Positions 7,719-13,660 of a DNA stretch of 13,660 nucleotides are shown here, one piece after another. The notes beneath the pieces were generated by a model, which made no database searches, was not told where the DNA came from, and worked only from the letters and a program-made list of their open reading frames with translations. Source of the stretch: Spartobacteria bacterium (GTDB lineage Bacteria > Verrucomicrobiota > Verrucomicrobiae > Chthoniobacterales > UBA6821); the NCBI GenBank assembly GCA_003136515.1, contig PLEU01000104.1, positions 1,384 to 15,043 of the forward strand, in the 5' to 3' direction. The position numbers and the translations under genes are program-made. How positions within the stretch are numbered: the stretch's first letter is position 1; every line of letters starts with the position of its first letter.

Positions 7719-7839
7719 TAAAAAGAAAGGTGCAACATCTGGGACCTATTAGCATTGACGCAACGACCTGCACGGCTGCATTCCTTCGTCGCACGGAGCT
7801 TGCGAACGGCCGCTAAGCAAGATTACATTTCCTATCCGC
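7719..7839. other. 121-bp intergenic gap with short inverted repeats and a possible 28-codon ORF
   Basis: The gap separates the protease gene from the next gene pair. It holds a 28-codon frame from GTG 7730 to TAA 7816, preceded by a purine-rich stretch but without homology I recognise. Small inverted repeats are present, such as TCGCA/TGCGA around 7789-7805 and CTTGC/GCAAG around 7799-7821. A possible weak promoter (TTGCGA at 7800, TACATT at 7824, 18-nt spacer) would start transcription only a few bases before the ATG at 7840. None of these is strong alone. There is no hairpin followed by a T-run, so I cannot call a terminator for the upstream block. Confidence 0.3.
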
Positions 7840-8577
7840 ATGGCAGAATATCCCCCAGCATTCCAAAGCAAAGGCCGAAACGGGGTGGTTATTGCGGCCA
7901 TCTGGCTACTTGGAGTAGCGGCTTTGCTGGAGATCATTCTGGCCGGCATCGCTTTGGCTCCACGAATTCTTACTGCGGTTCGGAATACTAACCAACCTGC
8001 TGATTCGGTCTCAAAACCAGCCTTGTCCGATTCAACTCCAACTCCCTCAGCGGTTGAGATAAGTTCAGGCCAGACACCGTCCCAGTCTGCTTCGGAGACA
8101 AATGTCAACGAGGTGCAACCGGCCCTTCCCTTGGACACCCCCGCCGGGACATCGGACTCGAATCAGGATTCCCAAGATGGCGGCACGCTTAAAATCATCA
8201 GTGCCAAGCTTGACGGAGCGGAGGATGGTCCTAAGAAATTGGTCATCGCAATTAAAGCTCCACCTGATGCGAGTATTGATGTTCCTCAGGTCAAGGTGCA
8301 GGTTTTTTTCTATGATACCGACGGCGGAGAAATCACCCCGAGCAAAGCACAAGTTACATCCAACTGGTTGAGTCTGCCGGTCACCTGGAAAAAACATGGC
8401 GAGCCGGAACTTCTGGAGGTGGACTATAAACCCGATTTCGGAGATCCCGACATCAAATTCGCGGGATATGTGGTGGCGATCTATTATAAGGGGGAAATTC
8501 AAGATTTCCGTGCTGACCCGTTGCGGCTCACGAAGTTATTCCCGTTGAAATATTTCATAGGGACTGACGAACCATGA
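7840..8577 (+). CDS. Membrane-anchored protein of unknown function
   Basis: I do not recognise this 245-residue protein. A short N-terminus with Lys/Arg (residues 1-14) precedes one long hydrophobic helix (about 16-40), so the product is probably anchored in the inner membrane with the bulk outside the cytoplasm. A Ser/Thr/Pro-rich low-complexity linker covers about 50-115. The C-terminal 130 residues form a beta-rich domain, with alternating hydrophobic segments such as KKLVIAIKA, VKVQVFFYDTDGGEITPS and KFAGYVVAIYYKGEIQDFRA. This looks like a beta-sandwich, but no family is assigned. The ATG start has no Shine-Dalgarno site. Its stop overlaps the start of the next gene (ATGA at 8574-8577), which implies a two-gene unit acting at the envelope. 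Confidence 0.75.
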   Translation: MAEYPPAFQSKGRNGVVIAAIWLLGVAALLEIILAGIALAPRILTAVRNTNQPADSVSKPALSDSTPTPSAVEISSGQTPSQSASETNVNEVQPALPLDTPAGTSDSNQDSQDGGTLKIISAKLDGAEDGPKKLVIAIKAPPDASIDVPQVKVQVFFYDTDGGEITPSKAQVTSNWLSLPVTWKKHGEPELLEVDYKPDFGDPDIKFAGYVVAIYYKGEIQDFRADPLRLTKLFPLKYFIGTDEP

Positions 8578-9596
8578 GACTCTTCCCAGACTTGTCGTCA
8601 TCAGGAAGGTTGCTGATTCCGCTGGTGGTGATTTGCCTAATTCTGGCTGCCTCTCTGTCATTGGAAGCACAGGTAGTGGTTGATCTCTCGCTGAAGCGAA
8701 CTCTCTATATCGCCTACGAACCTCTGCTGGCGACGGTACGCATCACCAACCTCTCCGGCAACCGTCTCCTGCTCTCCGATGTGGAGGGAAAGAAGTGGTT
8801 CGGTTTCGGAATCATGACCACGGATGGTACGCCGATCCCCCCACTTAATCCCGATTACCAAATACCTCCCATCCAAATTGAAGCCGGTGAATCGATCACG
8901 AGAACAATCAACCTCACGCAGCTTTATCCTCTGGGTGATCTCGGTGGATACAGGATTCAAGCCACGGTCTATGCCACGGAGTTGGGATCATATTTCAGCA
9001 GCCCCCAACTGACCTTCCAAATCTCGGAAGGAAAACTCATCTGGCAACAAACCGTCGGGGTCCCTGATTCGCCAGATGGCACGGAGGCGATCCGGACCAT
9101 CAGCCTTCTAACCTTTCGTCTTCCGGAGAAGACTGACCTGTACTTGCGCATTGAAGACAAAAACGCGGGTATCGTCTATTGCACTCATCGGCTTGGAGAT
9201 TTCATTTCCTACGGCAAGCCGGACGTGATGCTTGATGCTCTCAATAATGTTTATGTGCTCCAGAATACCGCCCCGAGGGAGTTTGTTTATTCCAAAGTGG
9301 GATTAGACGGAAAGATTCTCGATCGGCTCTCCTACCAGTCCCCAGGGAAGATACGCCCTCGACTCGCCCGGACCGTTGATGGAAATATCTTGGTTCAGGG
9401 TGGGATCGCCTTCAACCCCAAGGCTCCTCCTCCGCTGATTCCTGTCCCCAAACTTTCTGATCGTCCCGTGGCAGCGGCATTGCTGAACCCCTCACCGGAG
9501 TCCTCGAGCAAAAGTAAATCGAAAAATCAGCCTTCGAAAAAAGCAAAACCTTCCCCGACTCCCCTTCCCTCGGGCACGCCGCTAAAAATCGATTAG
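8574..9596 (+). CDS. Exported beta-rich protein of unknown function
   Basis: I do not recognise this 340-residue protein. It has a signal peptide: hydrophobic core at about 13-29 and likely cleavage after LEA near residue 32. The part at about 33-150 looks like an immunoglobulin-like or similar beta-sandwich: it contains YEPLLATVRITNLSGNRLLL, then an extended IQIEAGESITRTINLTQLYPL and GGYRIQATVYA, a pattern seen in domains that describe forces or loads on a surface. Residues 160-280 contain further beta-strands such as YLRIEDKNAGIVYCTHRL and NNVYVLQNTA, reminiscent of repeated propeller blades. The last 50 residues are a Ser/Lys/Pro-rich tail (SSKSKSKNQ and similar). It overlaps the upstream gene by four bases. 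A structural or accessory envelope role is an inference from export and operon context only. Confidence 0.75.
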   Translation: MRLFPDLSSSGRLLIPLVVICLILAASLSLEAQVVVDLSLKRTLYIAYEPLLATVRITNLSGNRLLLSDVEGKKWFGFGIMTTDGTPIPPLNPDYQIPPIQIEAGESITRTINLTQLYPLGDLGGYRIQATVYATELGSYFSSPQLTFQISEGKLIWQQTVGVPDSPDGTEAIRTISLLTFRLPEKTDLYLRIEDKNAGIVYCTHRLGDFISYGKPDVMLDALNNVYVLQNTAPREFVYSKVGLDGKILDRLSYQSPGKIRPRLARTVDGNILVQGGIAFNPKAPPPLIPVPKLSDRPVAAALLNPSPESSSKSKSKNQPSKKAKPSPTPLPSGTPLKID

Positions 9597-9629
9597 GTAA
9601 TCTCTGAAAGCTCCTCTCTCTTGACCCTA

Positions 9630-9638
9630 TGGTATATT
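9630..9638 (+). promoter_or_regulatory. Probable extended -10 promoter for the L,D-transpeptidase gene
   Basis: TGGTATATT has a TGN extension directly before a five-of-six match to TATAAT (TATATT at 9633-9638). It lies in the AT-rich 63-bp gap after the preceding stop codon. Transcription would begin near 9645, about 15 nt before the ATG at 9660. A TTGACC at 9621-9626 is close to the -35 consensus but sits only 6 nt from TATATT; it would pair better with TAAATA at 9642-9647, a weaker -10. Either reading gives a very short leader without a Shine-Dalgarno site. Confidence 0.4.
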
Positions 9639-9659
9639 TGGTAAATAAGTTCTCACTTT

Positions 9660-10322
9660 ATGCCCTCCACTCTTATTAAAATCCCGAGAATCTCAACCTG
9701 CTTGAAATTAGGATTTCGGATTTTCCCCTCCCTCCTCCTTTCCGGCTTGGCAATGATGCTCTGCGCATGTGCTTCCTATGACAGCCGCCTGAACTCCACA
9801 GCCACCCAATACCTTGGAGTCGGGGGTTCGATCATCACCAAAAACTACAATCCCTCCCAGATGGAGCGTGATTCCTACTGGGAAGGAGACTCATCAAGCG
9901 GCCCTGCCTCCATCGTGATCAAGATAAGCGAACAGAAAGTCTATTACTATAAGGGTGATAAACTGGTCGGCGTCTCGGCCTGTTCCACAGGAAGAGAAGG
10001 ACATGATTCCCCCGTTGGACACTTCAAAATCCGGATTAAGGACAAGGATCATGCCTCCAACATGTATGGCGACTTTGTCGATGTGAACGGGGTCGTCGTG
10101 GTTCATAACGTGGATGCCTCCAAGGACAAGCCACCCGCAGGAGCTCATTTCCAAGGCTCTTCAATGCCATGGTTCATGGGTTTTGCCCCCGGGGTGGGAA
10201 TGCACACCGGATTTCTGCCCGGAGTTCCCGATTCCCACGGATGCATCCGCCTGCCGGACAGGATGGCCAGAATTTTCTTTGCCGTCACCCCCATCGGCAC
10301 TCCTGTGTCGGTGGAAAAATAA
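9660..10322 (+). CDS. L,D-transpeptidase (YkuD domain), probable lipoprotein
   Basis: YkuD-type L,D-transpeptidases use a catalytic cysteine to make 3-3 crosslinks in peptidoglycan or to attach proteins to it. The 220-residue product has a long signal sequence with a lipobox-like LCAC, predicting lipid attachment at Cys37 and anchoring to a membrane on the periplasmic side. The catalytic domain covers about 84-218: strand pairs SIVIKISEQKVYYYKGDKLV, then STGREGHDSPVGHFKI, the usual substrate-side segment. The active-site motif is HTGFLPGVPDSHGCIRL, with His182, Ser192, His193, Gly194, the nucleophile Cys195 and Arg197 all present. No LysM or other binding domain is attached. It appears to begin a transcription unit with its own promoter. 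AroB follows after 33 bp, so the two may be co-transcribed. Whether it acts in crosslinking or in tethering cannot be told from the sequence. Confidence 0.88.
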   Translation: MPSTLIKIPRISTCLKLGFRIFPSLLLSGLAMMLCACASYDSRLNSTATQYLGVGGSIITKNYNPSQMERDSYWEGDSSSGPASIVIKISEQKVYYYKGDKLVGVSACSTGREGHDSPVGHFKIRIKDKDHASNMYGDFVDVNGVVVVHNVDASKDKPPAGAHFQGSSMPWFMGFAPGVGMHTGFLPGVPDSHGCIRLPDRMARIFFAVTPIGTPVSVEK

Positions 10323-10355
10323 TTGCCGGAAAAACTTTGAGCATATTCCGTAACG

Positions 10356-11474
10356 ATGCCGAAAGGTAGGCTTGTTCCGATGCATGGCGAAATCATTACT
10401 GTTCCTGTTACCCTCACAGAACAGCCATACAATGTCCTCATTGGCAGTGGAATACTCAACAAGGCAGGCGAGCTTGCCTCAAATGTTCTGGATCCATGCT
10501 CATGCGCTTTGATCGCCGATGATGTGGTGGCATCGCTTCATGCCCAACCACTTCTTGATTCTTTGGCACAAGCAGGATTTCAGCCCCGCTTGGTAAACTT
10601 TCCCGGAGGAGAGGAATCAAAATCCATGGTCCACGCCGCCGAACTCTGTGACCGCCTAATTGCTCTTGGCCTGGATCGCAAGAGTGCAGTTTTTGCCCTT
10701 GGTGGTGGTGTCACGGGCGATCTCGCGGGATTTGTATCTTCCATCTATTACCGGGGAATTCCCGTCATCCAAGTTCCGACGACTATCGTGGCCCAAGTGG
10801 ACAGTTCTGTCGGCGGCAAGACAGGTGTAAATAGTCCTGAAGGGAAAAATCTCATCGGAACCTTCCATCATCCCCGCCTTGTCCTCACCGATACAGCAAC
10901 GCTTGAAACCCTGCCCGATCACATCTTTCAGGAGGGACTAGCCGAGATCATCAAACATGCCGTCATAGCCGATGCCGCGATGCTTGATCTTCTGCCGCCC
11001 AATCGCGTTACTAATCTATCGGATCTGATTGCAAGAAATGTGGCCATCAAAGCTCGCATCGTGGCAGAGGATCAATTCGAGACCAGCGGAACCCGCGCCC
11101 TACTGAACTTTGGTCATACGGTTGGTCACGCCATAGAGTCGGTGGCTGGCTACGGCACCCTTTCTCACGGTGAGGCTGTGGCCATAGGTATGATCGCGGC
11201 ACTCGATCTATCGAGAAAGCTGGCCGGACTGACAGAGGAATCGGCCAGCCGCGTAGAAGCTATAATCAAAGCCTGCGGTCTGCCTACATCCATCCCTGCC
11301 TCCGTTGCCAAAGAACTCACAACCGAATCGATCCTGGCTGCACTCTTCCGGGATAAGAAATTTGACCGGGGGGCAATCCGATTCGTCCTGACCAAAGAAC
11401 TTGGCTCCGCCTTCGTCAGCACTCAGGTGACTCTCACCGATGTCAGCGGAGCAATCGAAAGATTACGGTGTTAA
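10356..11474 (+). CDS. aroB: 3-dehydroquinate synthase
   Basis: AroB is a cytoplasmic NAD-dependent, metal-dependent enzyme that turns 3-deoxy-D-arabino-heptulosonate 7-phosphate into 3-dehydroquinate, the second step of the shikimate pathway to aromatic amino acids. The product is 372 residues from the ATG at 10356. Motifs in order: GGEESKS (84-90), the nucleotide-binding GGGVTGDLAGFVSS (116-129), PTTIVAQVDSSVGGKTGVN (141-159), NLIGTFHHP, GLAEIIKH with metal-ligand Glu197, NFGHTVGHAIE with His254, and HGEAVAIGM with His271. The 17-residue spacing of the two histidines matches the enzyme family. An internal ATG at 10380 (Met9) is equally likely as the start: it has an AGG nine bases upstream and gives the more usual N-terminus HGEIITVPV. 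The gene is 33 bp after the transpeptidase and 9 bp before the DoxX-like gene. Confidence 0.95.
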   Translation: MPKGRLVPMHGEIITVPVTLTEQPYNVLIGSGILNKAGELASNVLDPCSCALIADDVVASLHAQPLLDSLAQAGFQPRLVNFPGGEESKSMVHAAELCDRLIALGLDRKSAVFALGGGVTGDLAGFVSSIYYRGIPVIQVPTTIVAQVDSSVGGKTGVNSPEGKNLIGTFHHPRLVLTDTATLETLPDHIFQEGLAEIIKHAVIADAAMLDLLPPNRVTNLSDLIARNVAIKARIVAEDQFETSGTRALLNFGHTVGHAIESVAGYGTLSHGEAVAIGMIAALDLSRKLAGLTEESASRVEAIIKACGLPTSIPASVAKELTTESILAALFRDKKFDRGAIRFVLTKELGSAFVSTQVTLTDVSGAIERLRC

Positions 11475-11483
11475 AAATCTTTG

Positions 11484-11858
11484 ATGACGCAAACAATTTC
11501 ACGGCAGGTACTGGCAGTTTTCTTCATCCTCGCAGGGCTCAATCACTTCCTCTCGCCGTCGGTCTATCTGCAAATGATCCCTCCTTATCTCCCATGGCCC
11601 GGGGGACTTATTGCCATCAGCGGTGTGGCGGAAATAGCCGGGGGATTGGGTGTTTTCTACCCTCCTCTCAGAGTTGCTGCCGCATGGGGACTGATCCTTC
11701 TGCTCATTGCGGTCTTCCCAGCAAATATCCAGGCTGCAATTTCCGGAATGTCCCTCGGTGGAAAACCGATCTCCCATTCGGTCCTGCTGCTTCGCCTACC
11801 TCTGCAACTTGTCCTAATATTCTGGGTTTACTGGAGCTGTCTCATCAAACGCCCCTAG
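11484..11858 (+). CDS. DoxX-family small membrane protein
   Basis: DoxX-like proteins are four-helix integral membrane proteins; most have no assigned biochemical role, though some occur with quinone- or sulfur-oxidation enzymes. The 124-residue product has the family pattern: a first helix with FFILAGLNHFLSPSVYLQMI, then PPYLPWPGGLIAISGVAEIA GGLGVF in the second, RVAAAWGLILLLIAVFPANIQ in the third and LLLRLPLQLVLIFWVYW in the fourth. A TTG codon immediately before the ATG is also in frame and could serve instead; I chose the ATG. It begins 9 bp after the aroB stop without a recognisable ribosome-binding site, so coupled translation with aroB is likely. There is no evident functional tie between the two. 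A frame from 11468 to 11914 overlaps it in another phase and lacks a membrane pattern, so I treat that as a shadow. Confidence 0.82.
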   Translation: MTQTISRQVLAVFFILAGLNHFLSPSVYLQMIPPYLPWPGGLIAISGVAEIAGGLGVFYPPLRVAAAWGLILLLIAVFPANIQAAISGMSLGGKPISHSVLLLRLPLQLVLIFWVYWSCLIKRP

Positions 11859-11870
11859 CTGTTAAGTGTT

Positions 11871-11893
11871 CTGCCTTCGCCGTCGCAAGGCGG
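11871..11893. repeat. Imperfect inverted repeat (hairpin) in the convergent gap
   Basis: CTGCCTT (11871-11877) and AAGGCGG (11887-11893) can pair around a 9-nt loop, five Watson-Crick pairs plus one wobble and one outer C-G pair. It lies between the 3' ends of the DoxX-like gene and gyrA. No T-run follows on either strand, so it is not a typical intrinsic terminator. Confidence 0.4.
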
Positions 11894-11919
11894 CTCAAGC
11901 GACTCAGAATGTAGCATAC

Positions 11920-11938
11920 AGCCAACTATAAGTTGGCT
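11920..11938. repeat. Perfect 8-bp palindromic hairpin in the convergent gap
   Basis: AGCCAACT (11920-11927) and AGTTGGCT (11931-11938) are exact inverted repeats separated by ATA. Directly afterwards a further AGCC (11940-11943) could compete for the GGCT arm, and CCCCACGCTAAAGGC follows, which looks like half of a second, decayed palindrome. The palindrome-plus-GC-rich-half layout recalls REP/RAYT-type intergenic elements. It could also act as a bidirectional RNA 3' end, but no U-tract is present. Confidence 0.5.
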
Positions 11939-11963
11939 CAGCCCCACGCTAAAGGCACCAACA

Positions 11964-13660
11964 TTATTCTTCTACCTCGTCCTCTTTTTGTGAAACTACT
12001 GGCGCTATTCCCTGAAGCTTCTCCCCTTTGGGAAGGTCGATCAGTTTCACGCCCATCGCAATCCGACCGGTTTCCCGAATCTGGGCCACGGGAGTACGCA
12101 CCATCTGTCCATCGGTGGTGATGAGCATGATTTCATCGTCATCCGTGACGGAAAGGGCTCCCACCACGAGCCCAGTCTTCTCTCCAGTTTTCATGGTAAT
12201 CACACCTTTCCCACCGCGCGATTGCTTGCGGTAATCATCAAAAGGTGTGCGCTTGCCGATGCCATTCTCACCTGCCACCAGCAGAGTCGATCCAGTTCGG
12301 ACTATGCTTACGGAGACGACTTCATCGCCCTCCTCGGGGCGGATGCCCCATACCCCGACCGTAGCTCGGCCCTGATCACGAAGTTCCTCCTCGCTGAAGC
12401 GGATGCTCATGCCCTGCTTGGTCACCAGGACAACCTCATCATGACCGTCGGTGATGGAGGCTGAGATCAGAACATCCCCCTCCTCGATATTGATGGCGAT
12501 AATGCCTCCCTTACGGATGTTAGAGAAGTCCCCAAGGTTCGATTTCTTCACGATACCACTCCGGGTGGCAAAAAAGATGTGACGGTCGGCATTCCATGTC
12601 GTCTCTACTCCTCCGACACCTCCGCTGGTGGTGGATTCAATTCGGAGCGTGGCCGCAATCTGCTCTCCTGACTGGAGATTGAGTATATTGGCAATAGAAC
12701 GTCCCTTAGCCGTCCGGCTCATTTCTGGAATCTCATAGACTCGCTCGACATAGCATCGACCAGTCTTGGTCAAGAAGACAAGGTAGTCATGGGTGCTGGC
12801 GGTGAATAGGTGTTCCACGAAATCCCCTTCCTCGGTCTCATTCTGAGCTTCACGGGTAGTCATTCCGATAACTCCCTTACCCCCGCGACGCTGCGAGCGG
12901 TAGGCGCTAACAGCAGTACGCTTGATGAAACCCTTGTGTGTGACCGTAATGATGCATCCTTCGTTGGCGATCAAATCTTCGATGGAAATTTCTCCCTCTT
13001 CGGGAACCAGTTCCGTGAGGCGCGGACCGGCATGCTTATCCCGGATGGCCTTCAGCTCGCCCTTGATAATGGTCAGCACACGCTCCTCGCTGCCGAGAAT
13101 ATCCAGAAGGTCGGCGATTGTCTTGAGGAGTTGCTGATATTCCCCTGAAATTTTATCCCTTTCTAGTCCAGTCAACTGGTAGAGGCGAAGTTCCAGTATC
13201 GCATCTGTCTGTGCCTCGCTGAAACAATACTGACCGCTCTCGCTCAGTCGCGATTCATTGCGTAGGAGAATGCCGAATTTTGCAATCTGGACTTTGGAAA
13301 ACTCTAGCGCCAGCAGGCGAACGCGGGCCTCATCGCGGTTCTGAGAATCTCGGATAATGCGGATAAATTCATCCAGATTGGCAAGGGCGATAAGGTAGCC
13401 CTCCAACTTCTCGGCGCGAGTTTCGGCCTCGCGCAGGAGGAAGCGGGTGCGGCGCAGAATGACCTCCCGACGATGCTCGATAAAACAGGCGATGGCCTCC
13501 TTGAGGGCAAGAAGTTTGGGACGACCCCGATCGATGGCAAGCATCGAAACTGCAAAGGAGGACTCCAAGGCGGTGTGCTTGTAGAGATTGTTGATGACGA
13601 TCTTCGGGAGCGCGTCGCGCTTGAGCTCGATGACCAGGCGCATGCCGCGCTTGTCTGACT
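11964..13660 (-). CDS. gyrA: DNA gyrase subunit A, C-terminal two thirds (5' end outside the window)
   Basis: GyrA is the DNA-breaking and DNA-wrapping subunit of gyrase, an A2B2 enzyme that introduces negative supercoils with ATP. The frame is open to the right edge: codons before the internal ATG at 13643 read SDKRG, continuing MRLVIELKRDA, which is normal GyrA sequence, so the start is outside. About 565 residues are seen: the end of the breakage-reunion domain, its coiled-coil arm (about ORF residues 45-230, with AILELRLYQLTGLERDKI), and the beta-pinwheel C-terminal domain. The GyrA box QRRGGKG (12873-12893), which is needed for DNA wrapping, identifies gyrase and excludes ParC. A second related loop, YRKQSRGGKG, occurs in a later blade, and GRATVGVWGI is typical as well. 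The protein ends in a short acidic tail. The catalytic tyrosine and quinolone-resistance region are not in the window. It converges on the aroB/DoxX unit. Confidence 0.96.
   Translation of the reverse strand, partial: SDKRGMRLVIELKRDALPKIVINNLYKHTALESSFAVSMLAIDRGRPKLLALKEAIACFIEHRREVILRRTRFLLREAETRAEKLEGYLIALANLDEFIRIIRDSQNRDEARVRLLALEFSKVQIAKFGILLRNESRLSESGQYCFSEAQTDAILELRLYQLTGLERDKISGEYQQLLKTIADLLDILGSEERVLTIIKGELKAIRDKHAGPRLTELVPEEGEISIEDLIANEGCIITVTHKGFIKRTAVSAYRSQRRGGKGVIGMTTREAQNETEEGDFVEHLFTASTHDYLVFLTKTGRCYVERVYEIPEMSRTAKGRSIANILNLQSGEQIAATLRIESTTSGGVGGVETTWNADRHIFFATRSGIVKKSNLGDFSNIRKGGIIAINIEEGDVLISASITDGHDEVVLVTKQGMSIRFSEEELRDQGRATVGVWGIRPEEGDEVVSVSIVRTGSTLLVAGENGIGKRTPFDDYRKQSRGGKGVITMKTGEKTGLVVGALSVTDDDEIMLITTDGQMVRTPVAQIRETGRIAMGVKLIDLPKGEKLQGIAPVVSQKEDEVEE

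Noticed and set aside
7755..7783. Promoter with TTGACG at 7755 before the 7840 gene
   Set aside because: The hexamer is close to a -35 box, but at 15-19 bp spacing there is no sequence like TATAAT.
11468..11914. Plus-strand frame of 148 codons overlapping the DoxX-like gene
   Set aside because: It is out of phase with a protein that matches the DoxX pattern through all four helices, and its own product is Ser/Pro/Arg-rich without membrane segments.
11871..11938. Intrinsic terminator between the DoxX-like gene and gyrA
   Set aside because: Hairpins exist, but neither strand shows the T-run expected right after the stem, so I list them as repeats only.
12180..12240. Second GyrA-box-like motif YRKQSRGGKG as an unusual feature of gyrA
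   Set aside because: Many gyrase A subunits carry a similar loop in a later pinwheel blade; I regard it as normal.

Overview
The window is a gene-dense bacterial chromosome segment with about 90 percent coding sequence. It holds 13 protein genes, two of them cut by the window edges. I see no rRNA, tRNA, CRISPR array, transposase or phage gene. Gene content, moderate GC, frequent GTG/TTG starts and very weak Shine-Dalgarno signals fit the Planctomycetes-Verrucomicrobia-Chlamydiae group. Verrucomicrobiota is my best guess, but this rests on general resemblance and not on a marker-gene comparison. The Gram-negative envelope (ExbB/ExbD, lipoprotein signal, periplasmic protease) is well supported.

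Layout on the plus strand: the 3' end of nuoN (complex I membrane subunit, 2-736); recF (786-1832); a tightly packed envelope block of an ExbB/TolQ-type channel protein (1878-2714), an ExbD/TolR-type protein (2757-3203), a large exported TPR protein (3200-5839), a small exported protein of unknown function (5836-6558) and a membrane-anchored HtrA/Deg protease with one PDZ domain (6555-7718). After a 121-bp gap come two overlapping genes for unrecognised envelope proteins (7840-8577 and 8574-9596). A likely extended -10 promoter then precedes an L,D-transpeptidase lipoprotein (9660-10322), aroB (10356-11474) and a small DoxX-family membrane protein (11484-11858). On the minus strand, converging on these, lies the C-terminal two thirds of gyrA (11964-13660). 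The 105-bp convergent gap contains hairpins that look like a decayed REP-type palindromic element.

How the genes fit together: recF and gyrA are housekeeping DNA genes, aroB belongs to the shikimate pathway, and nuoN ends a respiratory complex I operon. The exbB-exbD-TPR-hypothetical-htrA block is the most coherent functional unit. It pairs a proton-driven inner-membrane motor with periplasmic proteins of scaffold and protease type. Its genes are joined by TTGA/ATGA stop-start overlaps, which suggests coupled translation. No TonB, TolA, TolB or Pal gene is visible in the window, so the motor's periplasmic partner is unknown. Most of the window is ordinary core genome. The candidates for novelty are this envelope block, the two unknown exported proteins after it, and two short structured gaps.
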